Source: Perkinsus chesapeaki (lineage: Eukaryota > Perkinsozoa > Perkinsida > Perkinsidae). From it: a DNA stretch of 29,022 bases. The translations under genes were made by a program, and so were the position numbers. The notes beneath the pieces were generated by a model. It was not told the DNA's origin. It saw only the letters and a program-made list of their open reading frames with translations, and searched no databases. The stretch covers positions 1 to 29,022 of the forward strand of contig JAAPAO010000459.1 in assembly GCA_013115145.1 (NCBI GenBank). The letters run 5' to 3'. Positions 21,188-29,022 of this stretch are shown here, in pieces; positions within the stretch are counted from its first letter, which is position 1; each line of letters starts with the position of its first letter.

Positions 21188-24100
21188 TCAAATAAGAAGT
21201 CCACTTCGCCTACCACGACTTTTCCTTTTTTTGTACTTAGTCCAGCTGAGGCCGATAAACATTAAAATAACAGCCACGGCAAGTATAGGAATGAATATAT
21301 ACATCGGGGTCATCATAAAGGATGATATCAATAGGAACACATCTATAGAGGCGCGGAAGAGTGATGGACCTGAGAAAGATAGATGAAAAATTATGCAGCA
21401 TATTCAGCATGAACCATTACCAACATTCCAGAAGATATTAAAATGAAATATTATCCTTTATATTACAAGGCTTATTCCAAATTAAATTTATCAAGATCTC
21501 GAAATCAAACCAAAGTTCTATCAGGAGCGAAATTCATAAAAATTAATTCCGAGATTTCATAGTGTCCATTATGATCTGAATCGGCTAGATTTCTCAGGCC
21601 TGGCTTTGTGGCTTCGAACCTGTCACAGCCTTGGCGACCTGACTCGGGTCACCCGAGATCCCACCGACCCATTTAAAACGGATTCGAACAGCACCGCGAA
21701 AGCAACGATAAAGTGGAGGAACGATTCCCGCCTTACTGACGTAACGGCTGATCCTGTTTCCCAATACCAAACCACAAACGGCACCGAGATTGAGCGCCAA
21801 GACGGTCCAGAGGTCGATGTTGTCGAGGAGCGAGCCGGCAAGCAATACCGGCAGTCGAGTGAACACGTGGACGACTAAGGTGAAGAGCAGCTTATTCGGG
21901 ACCTCAGAAGATCCATTTTGCACAGCCTGCCCTGGCTGCAATTTTGTAATGATTGAATCATAAACCGGGGAGAGTTTCACTTTTTAATTTATCACCAACA
22001 TGATATTCGGTTTTGTTTTAACCCTACATAAACGTGCTGGGGCGATCAACCGCTGACTTCAATTCTTCTAGCGTGAAAATATGGTTAATTACGATACACT
22101 TATAACAATCAGATTGCAAACAGTTGGGAGGTACGAGTTATCATTAATAAGTAAAATGTTGAAGTATACCAAGCACAGTATACCTCGACGTTGTACATCT
22201 TTTCAGTAGTTAATAACTTATTGAACTACTGAAAAGAAGTACAGAATCGAAAGAGACTAAGACTATTTTTCGCGCGACTGAGATTTCCGTATTCCGTATG
22301 CCTACCAACGTTGAGCGCCGCAGCAGTGCTTCGCCAGGAAAGGGGATCAGGGTTAGTTAGAAGCACAAAGATCATATTAGGTGGGCCGCCAATACCTGAT
22401 ATCCAAGGTTGAAGCAGGTAAGATACAAACTAGGTTAATAGCGCTGCACCTACTAAATAATCCATTCATCGCGCCACTTGCCAGTCCGGCAAGAAGTGCG
22501 CCACCTTTCAACTGCCAAGGTCCACTGGGGGACAAATTAAGTTTTTTGGTAGTTCTTTGAGATGTACCTTCGAAGCCAGAAATAATTCTTTACATATTTC
22601 CTGAGACTTCCATTGTCACAATTCGAGCCAAAAGGGACAATTCAATGACCGATTCAATATTCAAAACGATACGCATTCGATGATTCTCGCCACTCATCAA
22701 CATACAGTGAATTACATGTCGACAAGTGACCTCAAATTGGTGTGTGTTGGGCTTGGGATGACAATGTCGCTCCTGTGAGGTAAGAGCTGACGGGCGACGC
22801 CGCGTCCCACCACTGTTGAAGAACGGAGCACAGCAATCACCCGCCTGCAAATCTCTTTCACTCGGTTAGTTTCCACGAAAACGCCGAAAATCTGTCTTGT
22901 GGAATTGTTACTCACTTCCATCCGATTTAACATGCCGTTTGATTTCGCCATATATTTGCCAGAACGCAAGAGCGCTCAATATAGCACCGAGAATGCTGCG
23001 CAGCAAGGGAACCTTAATAAGAATAGACCACACCAAATTCAACCGGCCGCCTTTCCTTCCAGCAGTAGAGATAGCGCGAATCCACACTGTCGAATTTCGA
23101 GGCATTATTGCGCATAACTGGTAGCAGAATAATAACTGAAAATCTTGGTTTTTGACATTTCTGGCTAGAGTCCATACAAGACACTAAACTCACGCAACGC
23201 GAGTCGCGTTCACGGAAGAGTGGTCTCATATACCAGCTAACGGCCAAAAGTAGCTCTGAACGAAATGCCTTAAAAGTACCAATTCATTTGATGAAAAATC
23301 TCTACCATAGCCTTCAAAAACCTCAACATATCCAACGACTAAGACATACACTTACTTCGCTCTGTAATGTGTCCAGCAGCATTGTACACGGAATCGCAGC
23401 GGAAGCAGCTAAAAGGAGAATCAAATTCGCTCAAACTTGCAGTAAGGTCGATGAAATTTCAATACTAGTAGATTCCTCACCGCTGGGAAGAGGAGTTGAA
23501 CATCGGTTTACCTGCTATAGAAAGATACGCTGCTAGCCAGTAATTCGCACTGCGCCACAGCTTGAGGAACTGGATGATTGACATCAAGGGAGCGTGTAAC
23601 TGAAGGCGATAGTGGAGCTTCCGGTACCCCGAGTCTTGGGGTCCAAGAGCAAGTTGAACGAAGCATAAGTTTGGGGGGGGGTTGGCTTCGACGACTCCCG
23701 ACTCATTAGAGTCGGCCAGGCCCAAGCGCAACTCGTGAAATTCGAATCATGGCGATCGGAGATCACAAAATGAAATAAAAGTAAGAAAGTTACAAGCAGT
23801 AGGGTGAACTTGAACACAGAGGCAATAGTCATACCGCATCACCAGACTGGTGACACCAGTTACTGGTAATTGGCTTAACAGTTTTGTCACAAATGCCATC
23901 ACAGATGTGCTCTGAGGGCTCTTCCCTCTGCCACGAATTGTAACAGAAGGTGTCAAAGAAACACCTATCAAATGCTCTGACAGCATACGTCTCATTTATC
24001 ATAATGAATGTAATTATCATAAACGCCAAGAGTAATGCTCGGTAGAGCAGCATTTGTCTGAGTTGGGGCGTACCCCACTATTAGACCAAGCGACACACCG

Positions 24101-26075
24101 TTATACTCGACCCTTAGCACCGCCAGGTGCTCGTTTATCGGTTTGAAGTCATAGTCTTCAAACAGCCCATCTTTGATTAGGAAACCTACTCCTCCGTATG
24201 CTGGTCTGCCTACTCTCACTCCACTGTAGAGTAGAGTGTATCCGTTATAGACCGCCTCTTCTGCACCTTTAAGTTTGGTCTCTGTTAGGAAACGGATTTT
24301 TAGAAACGCTGCGGCCGCTTCTAAAGTCACCAACCGTAATCGATCGATGGTACTGATGGTTCGAACATCCCACAATCCCATATAGTCGTACTGTCTGGCC
24401 TGCCTGGCATTCGAGACACCTAGCTAATATCCAGTTAACCCAGCATAACCAGTATTGTAGATTAGTTTTTAGTCTGCCTCTCCCAGTTCTCCCACTTCAT
24501 GTTATTATTGTGTTTATGGCCATGGAAATGTCCGTATAAGGTGCCAGCGCCGTTGCATACAGCTCCAAGTCTCTCCATACTTGATTAAGATGAAACAGGT
24601 GTTCGTATAAAAATAGCCGTCGAAGTTAACGAATATCTGCAACGGCTTGATGTTTATGAACTGGCTTATCGCGAAGTTCGTCTATCCAACAGTGCCTCTG
24701 TTACAGAGGGCCTCTACTCAGCTCTCAGCTCGAAAGATGATGCGACCGTATTTAAAGTACTTGACCACAATCGCGGTTGAACCTCGATATCACCAGATAC
24801 GAGTCCACAGTGACCGGTTTGCCAATCCCAGATTGGCAATACTCTTCGGATGACAAAGCATTTGCCCATGAAAGACACTATAGTGACTATTTGCGGTTGG
24901 TTATATCGGAGATAAAATCTCCTGTTCTTTACATGATATGAAAAGTTTTCATTGAAAACTATTTCTCCGTGTCATGAAACTGTTCGAACCCGAGTGCTAG
25001 TAAGATAATAATTGTCACCAGTGAGTTCATCTCACCGATATATTGTTATTTTGAATGTAAATACCACGGAAGTTATCAACTATTTCCATTTTCGACCATA
25101 TATTACCGCCACATGAATCGCTCCCGTAACAACAGAGCCATCGCAATATTTGGGAGTTAAGACGCCCATAACATACCTGATAAGGGTAGTGCAGATCCCC
25201 AATTCAAAAATTCCGCGAATGCCCAGTGAAATATTGCCTAGCAGCATACTGCTCGTTGAAGTAAGACGCCAGCATAAGAATGAGCCACGTTAAAAGCTTC
25301 CTCTATAAATGATGCTGCCCTTGTTTAACGCAAGTTGTGTTGCGAGCTATGGGACAAGTATCCTAGCTCCTCAAGCTAGACTGTTAACTCACTAACATCA
25401 TAATTACTATAGTTATCTGTCAATATATATTAATTGAGTTAATCATAATGGGTTCTTCCAACGACGAAACTTTGGACCTTAGCAGTATGAATATTTCCCA
25501 CGTTCTTGCTGAGCTGAAGAGTTCTCAAAATAAGCTCGCGTGACATGAGAAGTTTTGCAGCAATCACATCTTCGTTGCATTTCCAGAAACGATGAAGCAG
25601 AAATTTTAACTCATCCACTGTTCCACAGCAGATGCTCCCTGTAGGGGTACATTTTTACTCCTTCCCTGGCCCAGGCACCTACTATTTTCTACCAAAATTT
25701 GTAGAACAACCACTGATCCAGATCAAATGCAGACCAAAGAGAGCTTAAGGTCGAAATTTTTACCAGCCGGAATGGTCCACCGCTTGTTAAAACAGGACAG
25801 GATCGGGAGGGGGCACCAAGCATCCCCAGACGGAATGCATTCCGCGTTTGCCTTTCGGTCAAGAAAAATTTGTAATTAAATTCGTAATAATTTTGTAGTC
25901 TCTGATCCGCGAGGAATGCACTTACGTGAGGCCCATGACTTCCCATATACTACCATATAATCTGATACAATATGGCATTGCCGAATCCCGAGATAGCGAA
26001 CAGTGAAGTAGACACTGTCGCATTGAGGAACATTATAAGCAACGTTGGAATCGGGGTTGTGAGGACAGTTATCAT
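21188..26075 (-). CDS. TauE/SafE (TSUP) family membrane protein, paralogue A
   Basis: First intact paralogue of the array; a predicted polytopic anion exporter-like protein with unknown substrate. Exons: 26075-25954, 25176-25107, 23599-23512, 23408-23356, 23012-22916, 22567-22454, 22395-22306, 21931-21737, 21369-21188. They sum to 1011 nt, 336 aa plus stop. Landmarks are FAISGFGNAILYQIIW, YCDGSVVTGAIHVA, PLMSIIQFLKLWRSANYW, AGLASGAMNGLFS joined to IGGPPNMIFVLL, VFTRLPVLLAGSLLDNIDLW, MMTPMYIFIPILAVAVIL, and a basic tail (KYKKRKSRGRR). The two glycine-rich motifs in the two halves fit the internal repeat typical of the family. Intron 1 (777 nt) and intron 2 (1507 nt) are unusually long. Intron 2 contains a secreted-peptide ORF and a retrotransposon fragment. 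ATG 26075 was chosen because it follows an acceptor-like site at 26101 and aligns with the ATG of B. Confidence 0.88.
22192..22243. repeat. Near-perfect hairpin, 20-nt arms
   Basis: TGTACATCTTTTCAGTAGTT and its reverse complement differ at one position and flank a 12-nt loop. It lies in the 374-nt TSUP-A intron between the exons ending at 22306 and starting at 21931. It could be a foldback element or a structured intron. Confidence 0.8.
23584..23832 (-). CDS. Second signal-peptide-like ORF overlapping the peptide gene stop
   Basis: An 82-codon frame starts with ATG whose first bases overlap the stop of the upstream peptide ORF (ATGA). Its N-terminus (FKFTLLLVTFLLLFHFVIS) looks like a signal peptide or membrane segment. 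The rest (DRHDSNFTSCAWAWPTLMSR and beyond) is unrecognised, and its tail overlaps TSUP-A exon 3, so the full ORF is doubtful. It may be an exon reached by splicing, a second small gene, or chance. Confidence 0.25.
   Translation of the reverse strand: MTIASVFKFTLLLVTFLLLFHFVISDRHDSNFTSCAWAWPTLMSRESSKPTPPQTYASFNLLLDPKTRGTGSSTIAFSYTLP
23829..24053 (-). CDS. Small secreted cysteine-containing peptide, nested in TSUP-A intron 2
   Basis: A 74-codon ORF. Residues 1-24 form a signal peptide ending in ETYA. The predicted mature part begins VRAFDRCFFDTFCYN. Five cysteines lie at 31, 37, 51, 55 and 67 (spacing 5, 13, 3, 11). The odd number, plus a donor-like GTATGA at the end of the frame, suggests splicing to a further exon supplying a sixth cysteine. 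It lies on the TSUP-A strand inside its second intron. Its promoter side abuts a retrotransposon fragment. Similarity to the copy at 13978-14101, including several silent changes, supports it having been a real gene. I do not recognise the family; the first disulfide loop is only loosely reminiscent of insect allatostatin-C-type peptides, so no function is proposed. Confidence 0.6.
   Translation of the reverse strand: MLLYRALLLAFMIITFIMINETYAVRAFDRCFFDTFCYNSWQREEPSEHICDGICDKTVKPITSNWCHQSGDAV
24056..24381 (-). pseudogene. Truncated endonuclease (EEP) domain of an RTE-like non-LTR retrotransposon
   Basis: The frame opens WDVRTISTIDRLRL, continues to FLTETKLKGAEEAVYNGYTL, then GGVGFLIKDGLF and LGLIVGYAPTQTN. 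These match the exonuclease-endonuclease-phosphatase fold of RTE-type elements: the start motif, the ETK glutamate, the GGVGF turn and the YAPT strand. Only about 105 residues remain; the end of the nuclease and the reverse transcriptase are missing. The break falls a few bases before the ATG of the secreted-peptide ORF. It lies in TSUP-A intron 2, same strand. Confidence 0.8.
24819..24839. repeat. Perfect inverted repeat, 9-bp arms
   Basis: TTGCCAATC, CCA, GATTGGCAA, within TSUP-A intron 2. Otherwise the 24400-25100 part of the intron shows no exon-like sequence. Confidence 0.7.
25441..25542 (+). other. Short plus-strand ORF resembling one at 5097-5160
   Basis: The frame reads MGSSNDETLDLSS then MNISHVLAELKSSQNKLA and stops. 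At 5097-5160, inside an UNC-93-like intron, the plus strand reads SVNVTDLLATLKSQPSQNR. The shared pattern suggests two scraps of the same mobile-element protein. Too short to identify. Confidence 0.3.
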
Positions 26076-26100
26076 TCCTTTAGGAGCAACAACAGGGCAG

Positions 26101-26101
26101 C
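26101..26101 (-). other. 3' splice-like site just upstream of the TSUP-A ATG
   Basis: TATAAAGTTTTTAG ends 26 nt before ATG 26075, the same arrangement as in TSUP-B. Candidate spliced-leader trans-splice site or acceptor of an upstream leader exon. Confidence 0.5.
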
Positions 26102-26473
26102 CTAAAAACTTTATAGAGGCTTACAGCTCAAAATTAAACAAGCAGTATCATGCTTTAATATGCATGTCTAATCTAATATATAATTAAGGATAGATAATAT
26201 CAAGCAAATTTGAACTAAGCTTATATAGGGCAAAGTACTTTACTGTATCGAGCATGAAATTGCTTGATTTTCAAGAGTAAAATTCGGTTCTTCAATCGAC
26301 CCTAATACGTTGTAGTCGTCTCCACCAGTTTTCTCTGTCCCTTTCTTGGACATGGCAAAGAGGCAAGCTTATCCGTTATCGAAATGAATAAATATTATAC
26401 AGTTTGTCTGGAGTGGATTACGGAAAGCTCCGTGCAATTTTTACCGTTATAATTTGATTTCTACTCCGCACCG
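26102..26473. other. Presumed 5' flank of TSUP-A, no gene seen
   Basis: AT-rich sequence with stops in all frames and no clear exon. Confidence 0.4.
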
Positions 26474-26820
26474 GTAATCCCCACGGAACGCTGAAGCGTA
26501 GAACTCTACGGAGGGAGGTCGACCGGTGTTCGGAGCTAGACGCCAAAATTCAATCTGCGCCGCAAAATCGATTAGAGAGGCGAGCGCTACCTTAACAGCG
26601 CACATTCGGCGGAGCTGGATTGCCTTTGAACTCGCGGAAAGAGCTCGTGAACAGCATACTCTTGAAAAGTTGATTAAAAATGGCTATCCCTGAAAGTCGT
26701 CGAGGCTCTGGGAGCTCAGAAGCTCCTGTGATGGACGAATTTGAGGATGACTCTGAAGTTCGCGGAAATCTTTACTTCAGTGCACCTGTTGAGGTAAAAG
26801 AACAAGTGCCGTTATGAAGT
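26474..26820 (+). pseudogene. Decayed gag-like retroelement fragment
   Basis: Three plus-strand frames follow one another with shifts: KRRTLRREVDRCSELDAKIQ, then RRSWIAFELAERAREQHTLE leading into KLIKNGYP, then SEAPVMDEFEDDSEVRGNLY leading into FSAPVEVKEQVP. Basic/coiled segments followed by an acidic stretch resemble retroelement gag proteins. A frameshift at about 26685 breaks the reading. The last segment could instead be a first exon (ATG 26684, donor-like GTAAAAG at about 26797) of the plus-strand gene downstream. Confidence 0.4.
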
Positions 26821-27336
26821 TGTAGTTCTGGAAAATTGAGATACTATATCATTTATACTTTCTCTTGTACAGCATTTCTCTCATTAGAGATAGCTGGGGC
26901 TCAGTCACCCGTAAAATGCTGAGCAGCCCTACGAAGTGTCGACACAAAATATATACTTTATACAGTCTTATCTATATAAAAATTCATTCAATATAATTAT
27001 ATTATTGACTCATGATAGTATTGTTCACCGTAATAGCACACCTAGCTCTGTTCAGCATCGCCCGAAACCCACTATATGAACCCGCCTGGTCTTGCACGAC
27101 GTGAACGGGCGTATTACATCGACCTTTACTGTAGCTTTGGCAGCAATTTGTCGGGCTGGACAGAATCAGGTGTATAGAGTGGAAGTGGTGATTTAGGTCT
27201 TACCATGCACTCAACGAACAGCAGATCTACTCGCCAGGAAGGCAGCTGAAAGGCAAAGACGGAGGTGATAATGGGAAGGCTACTGTCTGGATTAAATAGG
27301 GGATTGCTGAGAGGATATCGATAAGTCATGGAACAC
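26821..27336. other. Spacer containing the conserved block upstream of TSUP-A
   Basis: AT-rich, stops in all frames. The only clear content is the conserved minus-strand block at 26898-26939. Minus-strand ORFs here are short and unrecognised. Confidence 0.4.
26898..26939 (-). promoter_or_regulatory. Block conserved upstream of TSUP-A and TSUP-B (A copy)
   Basis: The minus strand reads ACACTTCGTAGGGCTGCTCA then GCATTTTACGGGTGACTGAGCC, similar to 21108-21070. It lies about 800 nt upstream of the TSUP-A start. A donor-like GTATAA follows a short extension of the frame (MLYKRK), which favours an upstream coding exon, but joining it to exon 1 was not resolved. Confidence 0.5.
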
Positions 27337-27633
27337 GTACTAGTAAAGTGGGAATGCTGAATAGTACTAGTAAAGTGGGAATGCTGAATAGTAGTAGTAA
27401 AGCGGGAATGCTGAATAGTAGTAGTAAAGTGGGAATGCTGAATAGTACTAGTAAAGTGGGAATGCTGAATAGTACTAGTAAAGTGGGAATGCTGAATAGT
27501 ATTAGTAAAGTGGGAATGCTGAATAGTAGTAGTAAAGTGGGAATGCTGAATAGTATTAGTAAAGTGGGAATGCTGAATAGTAGTAGTAAAGTGGGAATGC
27601 TAAATAGTACTAGTAAAGTGGGAATGCTGAATA
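27337..27633. repeat. 27-bp minisatellite, 11 copies
   Basis: Eleven tandem copies of AGTACTAGTAAAGTGGGAA plus TGCTGAAT. The main variation is at one triplet (ACT, AGT or ATT). Because 27 is a multiple of three, the array stays open on both strands: a plus-strand nonapeptide SKVGMLNST and a minus-strand hydrophobic nonapeptide FSIPTLLVL. Neither reading has a signal peptide or flanking exon support. Confidence 0.95.
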
Positions 27634-27944
27634 TTGTAGGAGGGAATGTAAAAAATTTTAGAGACTCTAACATCCTTATATTAACAGAGACTCCTTTCTA
27701 ACCCTCTGATTTAGAGTTTTAGTAGAATGTGTATTGTCCATATTACTAAATTTCGCATCATTAAATTAGGTTGAGTATAAATTTCTCAAAACTAACTCTG
27801 GGTTGTTAATCGCATATCTTTGTATTTTCCATAGTTGACTCTTATTCGGTTTCTTTGACCTTAAGTTTATATATTGGCAAATACTGGTGAAGGAATTCAC
27901 AGAAAATATCAATGTTCTAAATTTGCGGTAGTAGTTTTGTATAG
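27634..27944. other. AT-rich spacer before the coiled-coil exons
   Basis: No exon or repeat recognised. The sequence just left of 27945 ends in an acceptor (TTTTGTATAG). Confidence 0.4.
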
Positions 27945-29022
27945 GGAAGAAGCGGAGGAGTTGAGGAGGCGTAAAGAGGAGGAAGAAGCTCAACGAAGAT
28001 TGCGGGAGCAGGAAGCGAAAAAAATGAAGCTACTGATGAAGCAACGACAGAAAGAGGAGGTGCTAAATTGGGGCCCGGAGATGGGGTGGAATGAGATGAA
28101 ACGAAATAAATATGAATGGTGGAGGGTTAGAATCCCGCGAAGGACGAATTTAGAAGATTGTTCATCAAATGGTTGCTTTGTGGCTTATGTTTGCTATACA
28201 GCCCGACTCGATGGAATTATTCGTATTTGCTAGATTCATCGCACTGGTGTTGTAACGTGAAAACATGAGACCTATAGGAAGGATCAAAAGTCGAAGAATA
28301 TTTCATTGCATCGGGCTATGCGTCGATTCTTTAAAGGGATACGCAAGGGTTGATTTTTCTTAAGATAGCGGCGGTAGTCGAATTTCGAGGTCATAGCGCT
28401 CAGTGGGTCGTGTCGCTGCCACTGGCAAATATTACTGTACTTATATATATGTTCAGATTAGCTACCATTAGTCTCATTTATCAGTACTAGCATTATGTTT
28501 GTAACAAGATTCGGTTACGTTCAGGAGCAACGAAAACGAGAGGAAGAGGAACAACGGAAACAACTGGAAGGCGGGCTTGATAGGATTCTGGCTCAGTTGA
28601 ATCGGAATATGGGAACGGTACAGGCGGTCAATTTTGCAGGTAATATTTTCTGGCAATTTCCATTCATTAGTAGAGTGGTGCTTATATGTATGAATAAGCG
28701 TCGCGCGCCACAAAATTAGATAGTGATGGTAGTATGGCTTACGATAAGAGCTAGATTGGGAATAATGATTGACACCTCATCGACGTGACAAGTGTAGGGC
28801 GAGCAGGATTCTGATATTGGTGATCGTATCTCTATATACAGTAAGTAGTAGTATAGTTAATATACTGTATTAAATTTTCATAATCCTGCGCATTCACTTA
28901 TAGCCATTTTATATGGCACATTGGCAAGTTGTAAAGCGTTCGCCTTCGCTGGTCCATCGCACGAGTGCTCCTGCCCCTGACCAGCATGTCCCAACGCCCA
29001 CTACTGTTGAGCAACCGAGCAC
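27945..29022 (+). CDS. Partial coiled-coil protein gene, Glu/Arg/Gln-rich
   Basis: Three exons are readable: 27945-28059, 28525-28639 and about 28929 to the window edge. The first two join in phase at GAG|GAG and give a continuous charged helix (EEAEELRRRKEEEEAQRRLR ... KLLMKQRQKEE then EQRKREEEEQRKQLEGGLDR), then ILAQLNRNMGTVQAVNFA. The third, after a 1-base phase join, reads VVKRSPSLVHRTSAPAPDQH and is Pro/Ser/Thr-rich. Acceptors are GTATAG and GTTCAG; donors are GTGCTA (weak) and GTAATA. Upstream exons and the stop are not in view. Charged coiled coils of this type occur in many proteins (GIGYF-type adaptors are one possibility), so the family is left open. Confidence 0.6.

Noticed and set aside
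2490-26075. Bacterial operon of transporters
   Set aside because: Coding is broken by short phase-conserved GT-AG introns, with no ribosome binding sites or operon-like spacing.
27337-27633. CRISPR array
   Set aside because: Repeats are contiguous with no variable spacers and sit in an intron-bearing eukaryotic context; it is a minisatellite.

Overview
The window looks like animal nuclear DNA, most likely from a nematode. No long uninterrupted genes are present. Conserved protein segments are split by very short introns (38-56 nt is common) with GTAAGT/GTGAGT-type donors and T-rich TTTCAG acceptors. The recognisable families fit a metazoan (UNC-93-like MFS protein, RTE-type retrotransposon endonuclease). 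No tRNA, rRNA or CRISPR array was seen. Species assignment is inference.

The core is a run of four multi-exon membrane-protein genes, all on the minus strand. Three are tandem paralogues of the TauE/SafE (TSUP) putative anion exporter family: TSUP-A (26075-21188), TSUP-B (20459-16452) and TSUP-C (15717-10544). I joined their exons by hand from splice signals and reading phase. The joined frames are open and divisible by three (1011, 1035 and 1023 nt; 336, 344 and 340 aa). Several exons have identical lengths in all copies (88 and 90 nt in all three; 53 and 97 nt in A and B). The fourth gene (about 7303-2490) is an UNC-93-like transporter; its middle and C-terminal half are clear, and a few exons are unresolved.

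Nested in the large second intron of TSUP-A is a 74-aa secreted cysteine-bearing peptide ORF (24053-23829). A truncated, inverted copy lies in the second intron of TSUP-C (13978-14101). The TSUP-A copy directly abuts a truncated retrotransposon endonuclease fragment.

The left part holds the end of a plus-strand secreted-looking gene (3-257), dispersed repeats, a 48-bp tandem repeat and low-complexity DNA with Thr-rich frames. A two-part repeat (R1+R2) is contiguous at 9104-10150. At 583-7644 its halves are split by about 5.4 kb carrying the whole UNC-93-like gene. The right part holds a gag-like remnant, an 11-copy 27-bp minisatellite (27337-27633), and a plus-strand coiled-coil gene that runs off the window. 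All exon coordinates come from reading the sequence by eye; no alignment or search was run.
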